DNA of 64,000 nt, taken from Eurosta solidaginis. Taxonomy: Eukaryota > Arthropoda > Insecta > Diptera > Tephritidae. Of this stretch, positions 43,808-56,022 are shown one piece after another. The translations under genes and the position numbers were made by a program. The DNA is taken from assembly GCF_040869045.1 (NCBI RefSeq), contig NC_090324.1:194926028-194990027 (forward strand), read 5' to 3'. The notes under the pieces are model-generated. The model was not told where the DNA came from, ran no database searches, and saw only the letters and a program-made list of their open reading frames with translations. Positions within the stretch are counted from its first letter, which is position 1; each line of letters begins with the position of its first letter.

Positions 43808-45363
43808 AACATTTTTTTTTTATTATTTTATTTGTGTGGCTTTCCACCAAACAAGAACTCCATAGTATAGAATAGGGCTTACAGTCGCTGTAAAAACTCA
43901 ATGAGAAAGAGAGGGCGATAAGCCCCATGTACACCCCAGCTTACTTTTACTTGCACAAAGTGGGGTTGAGGCCTTCTTCACCCTCTCCTCCGCGATGAGC
44001 TTCCATGACAGCTTACTGTCTAGGATGATTCCTGGATATTTTGTGCAAGGTTGCTCCTGTAAGATCCTCCTAACTTAGGCCTGGTCCAATTTGGGACCTT
44101 GTACCTCTTTGTAAACAAGACCATATCCGTCTTCTCCGCGTTGACTTCCAACCCGACATTTGATGCCCGGGTATGAATATCCAGAAGCGCCCGATCCATC
44201 AAAGAGCTAATCGTTGGAAGGCACTTTCCACTTATGACAATTGCAACGTCGTCTGCGTCATCGAATCGCCTGAGCAGTTGATTGATGACCAGCGTCCACA
44301 GCAGAGATGATAGCACCCCTCCCTGCGGCGTGCCCCTGTCCACTGATTTCGTGGCCTCGTACAATCCCCATTGTGATGTAATCTTCTTGCAATTTAACAT
44401 GCAGCCGATCCATCTGATTAAGGCGGGATGTACTTTAATGTAATTAAGACCATTCACAATCGCCCATTTAGAAACATTATTGAAAGCCCCGGCAATGTCC
44501 AAGAAGACTCCTAGAGCATACTCCTTATATTCCAGGAATTTATCTATGCTTATTACCACCCTATGCAATGCGGTGTCTACCGACTTGCCTTTGGTGTGCG
44601 CATGCTGTGTTGTGGAGAGCAGCTTTTCATCCACGTTGGACTTTATGTTCACATCTATCAGCCTCTCAAAGGTTTTGAGCAGAAATAATGTTAAGCTAAT
44701 GGGTCTATAGTCTTTGAAATACACGTGACCGATCTTCCCCGCCTTTGGTAGGAAAGCTACAAGAGCCGTTCTCCAAGAGTGTGGTACATGGTTCAGCCTT
44801 ATGCACCTATCGAATATTATTTTAAGCCATTCCACGACCCCCATACTTGAAACTTGTAACATGGCCGGGAATATACCATCTGGGCCCGGCGATTTAAACT
44901 TAGAAAACGTCTTCACTGCCCATTCGATCTTGGTATCGGTCACCAAGCACGGCACTACCCGCTCCGCAATCGAAGTGTTAGTGATGTCTGCTGGCTCTTC
45001 TAAACCGACTCCCGATGGGTAATGTGTGTCGAGAAGCACCACAAGGGATTCCTTACTATTACGTGACCATTCCCCGTTCTCTTTCTTTATTAGTCCCTGG
45101 ACTATGTTTCCCCTTGCTAGGACTTTTTTCAACCGTGCTGTTTCGCTGGAGCACTCTCTGTGTGTACGGAAACTTTTCCATGAGATTCTCTTCGCCCTGG
45201 AAATTTCATGCTTGTAGATCCTCAGTAGATCCCTGTATTCGTCCCGACATGCTTAGATTTCCGCGGTCTTTGCGAGCTTAAAAATTTCTTTTACCTGTCT
45301 TTTTAGAAGACTCCGCTCATTGATCCACCATGGCGGCTTTTGTTCTGAATCTTCTAAGAGGGC
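43808..45363 (-). pseudogene. LOA-like non-LTR RT fragment, copy A
   Basis: The frame at 45,132-44,020 reads KFKSPGPDGIFPAMLQ, YRPISLTLFLLKTFERL, EYALGVFLDIAGAFNNVS (domain A), RGTPQGGVLSSLLWTLVINQ (domain B) and RRFDDADDVAIVISG (domain C). Domain C lacks about seven residues and has Asp where YADD has Tyr. A frameshift occurs near 44,065 relative to copy B. The 3' end falls inside coding sequence and is followed by AATAAAATAATAAAAA, the poly(A)-like tail. The 5' end is cut by Helitron sequence at 45,364. Confidence 0.85.
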
Positions 45364-46327
45364 AAGCTTTGTTATCGCCGCTAGGTGGTTCAGGGATCAA
45401 GATATTCACAAAAATAGTATTTGTGATCCGATCTGGCTCATATTTGGAACACATAATACATACAAGAATATAAAGCGACCTATGAAAAAATCGCCGCTAG
45501 GTGGCGCAAGGATCGATATATTCACAAAAATCGTATTTGTGGTCCGATTTGGCTCATATTTGTAACACATAATACATACAAGAATAGAAAGCGACCTGTG
45601 AAAAAATCGCCGCTAAGTGGCGCAAGGATAGAGATATTCACAAAAATCGTGTTTGTGGTCCGATTTGGCTCATATTTGGAACAAATAATACATATATGAA
45701 TAGAAAGAGACATATGAAGAAAAATCGAAGCTAGGTAGCGCAAGGATCGAAATATTCAAAATAATCGTATTTGTGGTCTGGTTTGGCTCATATTTGGAAC
45801 ACATAATACATACAAGAACAGAAATCGCCGCTAGGTGGCGCAAGGATCGGGATATTCACAAAAATCGTATTTGTGGTCTAATTTGGCTCATATTTGCAAC
45901 ACATATTACATAATAGAAAGCGGCCTATCAAAAAAAAATCGCCGCTAGGTGGCGCAAAGATCGAGATATTAAAAAAAATCGTATTTGTGGTCAAATCTGG
46001 TCCATATGTGGAACACATAATATATACATGAATAGAAAGCGACCTATGATGTCCGATTTGGCTTATATTTGGAACAAATATTACATACAGTCCGGTAGAA
46101 GTGACATCAAAATATTTTGGAGTTGGAGGAGGGACAAGCTTACGTGGCGCAGAGTCGAGTAAAGTCTTTGAAAGGATTATGTATTGAGGACTTATATTGT
46201 AACAAATTGTCAGGAAAGAGTCCTTGTAATAATGAGTCACTAAATGAACTAAACAGAATAATAAATAATAGGCGATTAAATAAAGACTAAAAACTTGAAA
46301 AAAAAAAAAAATTAAAAAAAAAAGTTT
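45364..46327 (+). mobile_element. Deleted Helitron-like element, copy 2
   Basis: About six units of the ~117-bp repeat (45,370-46,085) are followed by the start of the 80-bp repeat (CAGTCCGGTAGAAGTGACAT). After a large deletion, the helicase C-terminal tail follows (RVKSLKGLCIEDLYCNKLSG, 46,150-46,225) with its 3' flank. Every part matches the inverted copy at 18.5-22.4 kb. A foldback follows directly. Confidence 0.8.
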
Positions 46328-46696
46328 AGTTAAACGGTTTTATTGAAAACAATACTTACATGAAGTAATAATAATACTAAAAGCTGGAAAATAATTACCT
46401 TGGTACCACTCTTCATCAATCTAGGGCGTTGATCATACAATTAAATAAAAGCGTTGGACGCGTCAAATTTCTATTGATAGTCATATATAAGACGAACTGA
46501 ACTTTAATCAGGTTATGCTACGCCTCACATTTTTAGAAATTTCACGCGCCCAACGCTTTTATTTAATTGTCTGATCAACGCCCTATATTGATGAGGATTG
46601 TGATTATTATTACCTAGGACCTACCTAATTATTTTCTTGCTTTTAGTATTATTTTTACTTCATGTAAGTATTGCTTTCAATAAAACCGTTTAACTT
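46328..46696 (+). repeat. Foldback (palindromic) element copy 3, 369 bp
   Basis: It is nearly identical to copy 2 and in the same orientation. It sits directly downstream of the Helitron 3' tail, exactly as copy 1 does relative to the antisense Helitron. The right end (AACCGTTTAACTTAA) is followed after a few bases by the DINE-like element. Confidence 0.88.
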
Positions 46697-46702
46697 AAAA
46701 TG

Positions 46703-48402
46703 TTTATACTCAGTTGAGCAGAGCTCACAGAGTATATTAACTTTGATTGCATAACGGTTGGTTGTACAGGTATAAAGGAATCGAGATAGATATAGACTTC
46801 CATATATCAAAATCATCAGTATCGAAAAAAAATTCGATTGAGTCATGTCCGTCCGTCTGTCCGTTAACACGATAACTGGAGGAAATTTTGAGGTATCTTG
46901 ATGAAATTTGGTATGTAGATTCCTGGGCACTTATCTCAGATCGCTATTTAAAATGAACGATATCGGACAATAACCACGCCCAATTTTTCGATATCGAAAA
47001 TTTCGAAAAATCGGAAAAGTGGGATAATTCATTACCAAATACGCATTAAGCGATGAAACTTGGTAGGTGAGTTGAGCTTATGACGCAGAATAGAAAACTA
47101 ATAAAATTTTGGACAATGGGAGTGGCACTGCCCACTTTTAAATGAAGGTAATTTAGAAGTTTTGCAAGCTGTAATTTGGCAGTCGTTGAAGATATCATGA
47201 TGAAATTTGGCAGGAACGTTACTCTTATTACTTTATGTCTGCTAAATAAAAAGTAGCAAAATCGGAGAACGACCACGCCCACTTTTTAAAAATTTTTTTT
47301 TTAAATTCAAATTTTAAAAGAAAAGTTAATATATTTACAGCATATAAGTAAATTATGCCAACATTCAACTCCAGTGGTGCAACAAAATACAAAAATAAAA
47401 GAAAATTTCGAAATGGGCGTGGCTCCGCCCTTTTTCATTTAATTTGTCTAGGATGCTTTTAATGCCATAAGTCGAACAAAAATTAACCAGTCCTTGTGAA
47501 ATTTGGTAGAGGCTTAGCTCCTAGGACGATAACTGTTTTCTGTGAAAAAGGGCGAAATCGGTTGAAGCCACGCCCAGTTTTTATACACAGTCGACCGTCT
47601 GCCCTTCCGCTCGGCCGTTAACACGAAAACTTGAGCAAAAATCGATATATCTTTACTAAACTCAGTTCACGTACTTATCTGAACTCACTTTGTATTGGTA
47701 TAAAAAATGGCCGAAATCCGACTATGACCACGCCCACTTTTTCGATATCGAAAATAACGAAAAATGAAAAAAATGCCATAATTATATACCAAATACGAAA
47801 AAAGGAATGAAACATGGTAATTGTATTGGTCTATTGACGCAAAATATAACTTTAGAAAAAAACTTGGTAAAATGGGTGTGACACCTACTATATTAAGTAG
47901 AAGAAAATGAAAAAGTTTTGCAGGGCGAAATCAAAAGCCCTTGGAATCTTGGAAGGAATACTGTACGTGGTATTACATATATAAATAAATTAGCGGTACC
48001 CGACAGATGATGTTCTGGATCACCCCGGTCCACATTTTGGTAGATATCTCGAAAACGCCTTCACATATACAACTAAGGGCCACTCCCTTTTAAAATACTC
48101 ATTAACACCTTTAATTTGAGACCGATATCGTACAAACACATTATAGAGTCACCCCTGGTCCACGTTTATGGAGATATCTCGAAAGGCGTCCACATTTAGA
48201 ACTAAAGCCCACTCCTTTTTAAAATACTCATTACCACCTTTCATTTGATACCCATATCGTACAAACAAATTCTAGAGTCACCCCTGGTCCACCTTTATGG
48301 CGATATCTCGAAAGGGCGTCCAACTATAGAACTAAGGCCCGCACCCTTTTAAAATACTCATTAACACCTTTCATTTGATACCCATATCGTACACAAGAAA
48401 TT
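46703..48402 (+). mobile_element. DINE-like element A, left part
   Basis: It starts TTTATACTCAGTTGAGCAGA with an imperfect hairpin (TATACTC...GAGTATA), as in Helentron-type DINE-1 elements. A GTCC/GTCT run follows (46,847-46,863), then a long non-coding body with CCACGCCCACTTTTT modules (complement AAAAAGTGGGCGTGG). The ~128-bp tandem repeats begin near 48,000. It is split at about 48,402 by the CR1-like element and resumes at 53,116. It matches element B (60,462-63,130). Confidence 0.82.
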
Positions 48403-48622
48403 GTGAGTTGACTCGTTCGGACGTGTTTTGTCTTCGCTCCTAATTTCTTTTTTATAAACTGTATAATTCTAATAAGAAAGTGACTTCTTAAAATTGCATT
48501 TTGCAACAGTTTGATGCTACCCAGCATTATGAGATAGAGACTCTTTATATCGTCATAAAACAATTAATTAATTCTATTCTATGATATGAAAGAATAAATC
48601 ATTTCTATTGTTAACAACAAAA

Positions 48623-50107
48623 ATGCCTTGTGTTTGCGGCCATAGAGTTGATAGAAATCAACCGAAAGTGCAGAAAGTGCAGTGTGCAAAGTGCAGTGAA
48701 CTCTTTCACGTGAGTTGTGTTGGTATTCGTCCGACTGATGTCGAATTTTTGCAAAGCTCTGAGAAATGTTTTTTTTGCAAAACTTGTGCTGCTCAGCGTC
48801 GGAATTCCCTCCGTTCACCTCCTCAACCTATCGCAAAGGAGAAATCATCTACTGCCAATAGTGCTGATATCGGTAATTCTTCTGTATCCAATGCTAAGAG
48901 TGACAATGATATTTCTCTTAGAAATGTAGATAACCAACAAGTGTCTTTAAAATCTTTGTTTAAATTGATGGCATCTCTTCAAGCCGACAATATTCGTGTG
49001 TATAATTTGGTAGCTGATCTTAAAGCAGTTAATAACAAATTGGTGTTGGAATCTGCAAATATGAATTCGGCTCTTCAAAACATACATAGCAACCTACTTG
49101 AAAAAGATAATATGATTACTTCTCTCACTGCTGAAGTAAAGATACTGCGAGACTCTTTGAATGCTGCTCTTGATAGTTTCAAGCATAGAGCTAACAAGAA
49201 AGCTGACTACTCTTTGTTGCCCGCTAATAATTCGTCAACTTATGCTCCTACTACAATATCTGTCGTTGGTACACATTCATACGCACATATTGTCAATCCG
49301 AATAAGAGTTTCCCCACACCCACCCTGTCATCTACCATTACAAAATATAATGATGTTACTCATGCAAAAACAACGGATAGTTTAATGCAGTCAACGGTGT
49401 CATGCGCTGTGACGTCGACATTAACAGATGTTATTTCGTCGTTTGCTTCATCTCCTGTTCCTAATAATAGTGGTGTTAATGCATGTACGCTGATAGAAAA
49501 TGCCAATGCTTGCGCTACCTCTACGGCTGCAGTGACTGCAGTACCAGCATCAGCTGCTTCTGTTTCTTCTCATTTGCGCTCCGCTGAGACAAATATTTTC
49601 GTTGATAATGCGCAGTGGGAGAAGGTGACGTACAAACGGACTAGCAACAATAATAAAACTCGCGCTGTTACGACTACAGTGACTGCGGCTACATTATCGG
49701 ATGTTGCTGGTTCTGAAATAATTACCGTGGATGATAAGCCCACAAATAATAATAATAATAACAATAATGCGCACGTTCGGATTAGAGGCACTAATGCAAG
49801 CACGGACCTGATTGTTGCTGACCGCTACAAATGGCTTCATCTGTCCTCCTTCTCGCCATCCGTCTCTGAAGATGATATCAAAGATTATGTGGCTAAACAA
49901 ATTGGTTTGGATAAAATGTCATTATCATGCACTAAGCTGGTAAAAAAAGATGCCGTACTCTCATCGTTGCATAAGGTTAATTTCAAGTTGGGAGCCCCTG
50001 AGTCCTCCTTTGAAAAATTATTACGCCCGGAAATCTGGCCAACAAATGTTACAGTGAAGCCTTTTCAGAATTTTCGCAAGTCTCTGCGAAAACTATCGCG
50101 GACGTAG
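48623..50107 (+). CDS. ORF1 of the CR1-like element (PHD finger protein)
   Basis: The 494-aa protein starts at the ATG at 48,623; the frame is open five codons further upstream but without an ATG. Residues 3-55 form a PHD-type zinc finger (CVCGHRV, KVQCAKCSELFHVSCVG, CFFCKTC). Residues 110-190 look helical and may form a coiled coil (LKSLFKLMASLQADNIRVYN). A Ser/Thr/Ala-rich middle and an Asn run (NNNNNNNN near 380) follow. The last 100 residues (YKWLHLSSFSPSVSEDDIKD ...) resemble the C-terminal domain seen in such ORF1 proteins. It would bind element RNA. It overlaps the ORF2 frame by about 94 bases. Confidence 0.82.
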   Translation: MPCVCGHRVDRNQPKVQKVQCAKCSELFHVSCVGIRPTDVEFLQSSEKCFFCKTCAAQRRNSLRSPPQPIAKEKSSTANSADIGNSSVSNAKSDNDISLRNVDNQQVSLKSLFKLMASLQADNIRVYNLVADLKAVNNKLVLESANMNSALQNIHSNLLEKDNMITSLTAEVKILRDSLNAALDSFKHRANKKADYSLLPANNSSTYAPTTISVVGTHSYAHIVNPNKSFPTPTLSSTITKYNDVTHAKTTDSLMQSTVSCAVTSTLTDVISSFASSPVPNNSGVNACTLIENANACATSTAAVTAVPASAASVSSHLRSAETNIFVDNAQWEKVTYKRTSNNNKTRAVTTTVTAATLSDVAGSEIITVDDKPTNNNNNNNNAHVRIRGTNASTDLIVADRYKWLHLSSFSPSVSEDDIKDYVAKQIGLDKMSLSCTKLVKKDAVLSSLHKVNFKLGAPESSFEKLLRPEIWPTNVTVKPFQNFRKSLRKLSRT

Positions 50108-50109
50108 CT

Positions 50110-53005
50110 AGTACCAACCACACGCTCATTAATAATGATAATAGCACTAGTGCTATAAATAATAAGTTGTTAAGTATTTATTTTCAAAACATCTCGGGAA
50201 TGCGTACAAAAGCTAGTGACGTATTTTTAACTTCGTCTCGCTGTGAGTTTGATGTTTATGTTATTGTGGAAACATGGTTGAACAGCAACTTCGCGGATGC
50301 TGAATTCTTCGATCCTAATATCTATAATATATATCGAAAAGATAGAGACGCAAATAAAACAAATTGCTTGAGAGGTGGAGGCGTTTTAATTGCGGTGAAT
50401 CGGATGTTCCGTTCCTTTTCAGTCCATTTAGAAAATGATGATTCTCTCCTCGACCAGTTGTGTGTATGCATCTTTGGAAGTCTCGGTAAATTATTCATTT
50501 GTACTTCTTACATTCCACCTTCCAGCCCCGATTCTTTATATGCTGCTCATATAAACAATATTGTGAATCTTTATGAGAATAATGAAGAGTGTCATTTTTG
50601 TATTTTGGGTGATTTTAACCTCAATAAAATTGTATGGTCAAATTTACTTGATAATGGTATCTTAACACCAACAAGGGTGAATAGCTCGCACGAAATAAAT
50701 TTTATAGATAGTCTTTTCAGCATTAACTTAACCCAAATTAATTCATTTTACAATGAGCTTAATAATATTTTAGATCTTATCTTTGTAGATGAAAACTTGA
50801 TTTTTAGTGTTTCGGAGGCCACTTTCCCTATATGCAGGTGCGATATGCATCATGTCCCACTCTCCTTAACTCTGGAATTTTTTAATTTTGTATCAGGCCC
50901 GAGTATAATCTCCACTGCAAAGTTTGATTTTCGTGCCGCCGATTTTAATGCTTTAAATGAAAAAATTTTGGATTTAAATTGGAATTCAATTTTCGCCTCT
51001 AAAAGCGTAGCGGAATGTTACGATGCCTTTCTTCTTAATATACTCGAAATTTTCTCTGATAATCTACCCTTACTTCCCGCGAGAACGCATAAACTTCCGT
51101 GGTATACGAAAAATCTAAAAAAGCTTAAGAATCTTAGAAATAAACATCTTAAACTCTATAAAGCTTCGAAGGATGTCTCCCATAAAGAAAAATATATTTA
51201 TTATAGTAAAAGCTTTAATGTACTTGACAAATTTTTATACAAGCAATATATTTCCCGGTATGAAGTAGAGATGAAGGAAAACCCTAAGGCGTTCTGGAGA
51301 TATATACGATCTAAAAAAGGTTGCTCTAATATCCCAAATTGTATGTCCTACGGCGGTATAGCTTCTGAGAGCTTATTGGATACTGTTAATCTTTTCGCAG
51401 ATTTCTTTAAATCAAACTTCGTTACTAGCAACCCTGCTAATAATTTTTCCGCCGATGTCGAACAAATGGTTGACCTCGGATCCATGTTAGTCTCAGAGGA
51501 AGACGTTATGAAAGCCATCCTAGCTCTGGAAACGTCGATAAAAAGCGATACTGACGGTCTTTCGTCGTTTATTCTAAAGAAATGTAGCACGTCGTTTTGC
51601 GTCCCATTAAGTTACATTTTCAATTTTTCCCTAGCAAGAGGTGAGTTTGTTGATAGGTGGAAAATAGCCTCGATTTCTCCTATCTTTAAATCTGGCAACA
51701 AAAACATAGTAACTAACTACAGACCCATCTCTAAACTGCCCACTTGCTCTAAGCTCTTTGAAAAAGTGGTAAAAGAGAAGCTATCTTTTGTAATAAAAGG
51801 TTCCATAGATGAGTGTCAACACGGGTTTGTCAGTGGTCGCTCCACAGTTACGAACCTAGCCTCATTTTTGCATTTCGTCTTTCAAAAATGGACATCAAGT
51901 TGATGTTGTATATACTGACTTCGCGAAGGCATTTGATACTGTCACCCACAGCATACTATTAGGCAAGCTTGAACTATTGGGTTTCCATTCTACCTTTTTA
52001 CGTTGGATTGGGTCCTATCTCACTAATAGAACCTCGTTCGTCGAAATTGAGAATACCAAGTCTTATTCATTCATTGCCACATCTGGGGTACCTCAGGGTA
52101 GTATTCTCGGGCCAATTTTATTTCTTTTTTTTATAAATGATATAGGAACCTGTTTTAGGAGTTCAAAATACCTGCTCTACGCAGATGATCTAAAAGTTTT
52201 TAGAACAATTTCGAGCATGTCAGATGTGTGTCTTTTACAAGATGATCTAAATAGATTAGCTAATTGGAGCATTATAAATAATCTACGCCTTAATATAAAG
52301 ATGTGTTTCTTTATGACGCTTTCGAGAAACCTCAATACGATTAATACCGCGTATTCAATTGCTGATGATAATCTCTCTAGCGTCAGGGAATTCGTTGATC
52401 TTGGAGTAATGTTTGACTCTGGTTTTACCTTCGCGAATCATATTAGCTCCATTCTTCCTAAAGCCTATTCCAATTTGGCTTTCCTGCGGCGATATGGGCG
52501 AGCTTTCAAAGATCCATACACCAGAAAAATTTTATATAATTCTTTAGTTCTCTCAAAGCTGGAATATGCTTCCATAATTTGGAACCCAATTTATTCCTCT
52601 CATTCTCAAAGACTGGAAAGAGTACAGAAAAGTTTCACTCGATTCGCACTCCAACCGCTTAATTTTTTAGAACCAATACCTTCTTACCGCGCCCGCTGTG
52701 CCCTCATAAACATGAAGTCGCTTGCGGCCAGACGTTATATTCAATCTCTGCTGTTTGTGTATGATCTTATATGTGGTTGGGTTGCCTGCCCGGAACTACT
52801 AGCGCAAATTGGCTTCAACGTCCCGAGCAGAACCCTTCGTGCCCAATATCCGTTCCACGTGAAAGTTATCGGAGCTAACTATCACAATTTTGATCCAATC
52901 TCTAGGGCCCTCAGTGAATATAACAGGATCTTTTTTAGCCTTGAGCTTGACTTCGCACTCCCGAGAGCGTCCTTTAGCGCTAAGCTTTACTCGTATTATG
53001 TATAA
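50110..53005 (+). pseudogene. ORF2 of the CR1-like element (endonuclease-RT), one frameshift
   Basis: The endonuclease reads LSIYFQNISGMRTKASDVFL, VIVETWLN, FCILGDFNLNKI and CRCDMHHVPLSLTL. RT reads NYRPISKLPTCSKLFEKVV, then after an extra base near 51,893 VVYTDFAKAFDTV, SGVPQGSILGPILF and LLYADDLKVF. It ends at 53,003-53,005. The first in-frame ATG (50,200) lies after the catalytic Asn of QNISG, so a complete endonuclease requires translation to enter upstream without an ATG. The frame is open back to 50,014 in the -1 frame of ORF1. Apart from the frameshift no damage is visible. Confidence 0.85.
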
Positions 53006-53115
53006 AATAAATTTATTACCATTTAAGTTGAATGAATGTACATCTAGTCTGTAAGATTATGAAATCATAGACTAAAAAATAAATGAAATGAAATGAAATG
53101 AAATGAAATGAAATG

Positions 53116-54014
53116 AAAAATTCTAGGGTCACCCCTGGCCCACCTTTATGGAGATATCTCGAAAAGGCGTCCACCTATAGAACTAAGACCCACGCCCTTT
53201 TAAAATACTCATTAACACCTTTCATTTGATACCCATATTGTACAAACGCATTCTAGAGTCACCCCTGGTCCACGTTTATGGCGATATCCCGAAAAGGCGT
53301 CCACCCATAGAACAAAGGTCCACTCCCTTTTAAAACACTTATTACACTTTTCGTTTGACGCCCATATTGTACAAACGCATTCTAGAGTCAACCCAGGTCC
53401 ACTTTTATAACGATATTCCGAAATGCGTCCACCTATAGAACTTAGGCCCACTCCCTTTTAAAATACTCATTAACACCTTTCATTTGATACCCATATCGTA
53501 CAAACAAATTCTAGAGTCACCCCTAGTTCACCTTTATGGCGATATCTCGAAAAGGCGTCCACCTATAGAACTAAGGCGCACACCCTTTTAAAATACTCAT
53601 TAGCACATTTCATTTGATACCCATATTGTACAAACGCATTCTAGAGTCACCCCTGGTCCACGTTTATGGCGATATCCCGAAAAGGCGTCCACCCATAGAA
53701 CAAAGGCCCACTCCCTTTTAAAATTATCATTAACACATTTCATTTGATACCCATATCGTACAAACAAATTCTCGATTCAGGCCTGGTCCACCTTTATGGC
53801 GATATCCCTAAATGGCGTCCATCTATAGATCTATGGCCCACTTCCTCTTAAAATACTCTTTAATACCTTCCATTTGATACACATGTCATACAAACACATT
53901 CCAGGGTTACCCTAGGTTCCTTTTACAACATGGTGATTTCCGTTACTTTGTCTCCACAGCTCTCAACTGAGTATGTAATGTTCGGATACACCCGAACTTA
54001 GCCTTCCTTACTTG
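53116..54014 (+). mobile_element. DINE-like element A, right part
   Basis: Tandem repeats of about 128 bp (TAGAGTCACCCCTGGTCCAC, ATGGCGATATC, AAAGGCGTCCACC, ATTTGATACCCATAT) continue from the left part. It ends TCTCAACTGAGTATGTAATG ... CCTTCCTTACTTG at 54,014. CTCAACTGAGT is the inverted copy of ACTCAGTTGAG at the left end. An LOA-like tail abuts it. Confidence 0.85.
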
Positions 54015-56022
54015 TTTTTTATTATTTTATTTGTGTGGCTTTCCACCAAACAAGAACTCCATAGTATAGAATAGGGCTTACAATCGCTGTAAAAACCCAA
54101 TGAGAAAGAGAGGGCGATAAGCCCCATGTACACCCCAGCATACTTTTACATGCACAAAGTGCCGTTGAGGCCTTCTTCACCCTCTCCTCCACGATGATGC
54201 TTACTGTCTAGGATGATTCCTCGATATTTTGTGCAAGGTTGCTCCTGTAAGATCACCCCTCCTAACTTAGGCCTGGTCCAATTTGGGACCTTGTACCTCT
54301 TTGTAAACAAGACCATATCCGTCTTCTCCGCGTTGACTTCCAACCCGACATTTGATGCCCGGGTATGAATATCCAGAAGCGCCCGATCCGTCAAAGAGCT
54401 AATCGTTGGAAGGCACTTTCCACTTATGACAATTGCAACGTCATCTGCGTCATCGAATCGCCTGAGCAGTTGATTGATGACCAGCGTCCACAGCAGAAAT
54501 GATAGCACCCCTCCCTGCGGCGTGCCCCTGTCCACTGATTTCGTGACCTCGTACAATCCCCATTGTGATGTTGTCTTCTTGCAATTTAACATGCAGCGGA
54601 TCCATCTGATTAAGGCGGGATGTACTTTAATGTAATTAAGACCATTCACAATCGCCCATTTAGAAACATTATTGAAAGCCCCGGCAATGTTCAAGAAGGC
54701 TCCTAGAGCATACTCCTTATATTCCAGGAATTTATCTATGCTTATTACCACCCTATGCAATGTGGTGTCTACCGACTTGCCTTTGGTGTACGCATGCTGT
54801 GTTGTGGAGAGCAGCTTTTCATCCACGCTGGACTTTATGTTCACATCTAGCAGCCTCTCAAAGGTTTTGAGCAGAAGTAATGTAAGCTAATGGGTCTATA
54901 GGGTTTGGGATACACGTGACCGATCTTCCCCGCCTTTGGTAGGAAAGCTACAAAAGCCGTTCTCCAAGAGTGTGGTACATGGTTCAGCCTTATGCACCTA
55001 TCGAATATTATTTTAAGCCATTCCACGACCGCCATACTTGAAACTTGTAACATGGCCGGGATATACCATCTGGGCCCGGCGATTTAAACTTAGAAAACGT
55101 CTTCACTGCCCATTCGATTTTGGTATCGGTCACCAAGCCCGGCACTACCCGCTCCGTGATCGAAGTGTGAGTGATGTCTGCTGGCTCTTCTAAATCGACT
55201 CCCGATGGGAAATGTGTGTCGAGAAGCACCTCAAGGGATTCCTTACTATTACGTGACCATTCCCCGTTCTCTTTCTTTATTAGTCCCTGGACTATATTTC
55301 CCCTTGCTGGACTTTTTTCAACCGTGCTGTTTCGCTGGAGCACTCTATGTGTGTAAAGAAACTTTTCCATGAGATTCTCTTCGCCCTGGAAATTTCATGC
55401 TTATAGATCTTCAGTAGATCCCTGTATTCGTCCCGACATGCTTAGCTTTCCGCGGTCTTTGCGAGCTTAAAAATTTCTTTTACCTGTCTTTTTAGAAGAC
55501 TCAGCTCATTGCTCCACCATGGCGGCTTTGCTTTTCCTCTGAATCTTCTTAGAGGGCAAGCTTTGTTATACGCAGTCATAAGTGTCCTTTTTAGGAATTC
55601 ATTCGACTCCTCCAGTTCCTCCTCATTGGCAACCTCTTTGAGTTGTCCTAGTTTTCTTTCTACCTGTTTCTGGAATTTAGTCCGTTTCGTTGACCTAGGG
55701 TTTCTAAAGGCTCCTCCCTTCTCTACCCTCTTTAGGGCGATGCTGAAGCTGATCTACGCATGGTCGGAGAAGGATGATCTGTCAAGAACCATCCAATCAT
55801 ACCTTGATATATCACGCTCGGCGCTCAATGTAATATCCAGAACAATGCTGGATGTTGGACCAATGTATGTAGGGACATTTCCCCTGTTGGCTATCTGCAA
55901 ATTACTTTGCGGGATGTAACAAAATAGAGATTCGCCTCTCTCGTTCGTTCCTCCCCACGTATTGTGGTGCGCACTTGCATCTGCGCTTATGACCAACCGC
56001 CCTTTGCGCCCTTTCTCCTATA
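54015..56022 (-). pseudogene. LOA-like non-LTR fragment, copy B (endonuclease end plus RT)
   Basis: Nearly identical to copy A over 54,015-55,560, it extends further 5'. The endonuclease C-terminus (55,996-55,754) reads ISADASAHHNTWG, NERGESLF and SSFSDHA. It has Ser at the Asn of the usual D-A-N-AHH motif. RT shows FLNIAGAF (domain A Asp to Asn) and the same shortened domain C, RRFDDADDVAIVISG. The 3' end lies at the same internal coding position as copy A, with the same A-rich tail. The 5' end abuts the gypsy integrase at about 56,022. Confidence 0.85.

Larger units (their letters stand above)
48403..53115 (+). mobile_element. Nearly intact CR1/Jockey-group non-LTR retrotransposon
   Basis: A 4.7-kb insertion in DINE-A. 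It has a 5' UTR of about 220 bases, ORF1 with a PHD finger, ORF2 with APE endonuclease and RT, a short 3' UTR and an AAATG-repeat tail (53,082-53,115). AAATT flanks both ends and may be the target duplication. The only lesion seen is one frameshift in RT near 51,893. Confidence 0.88.
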
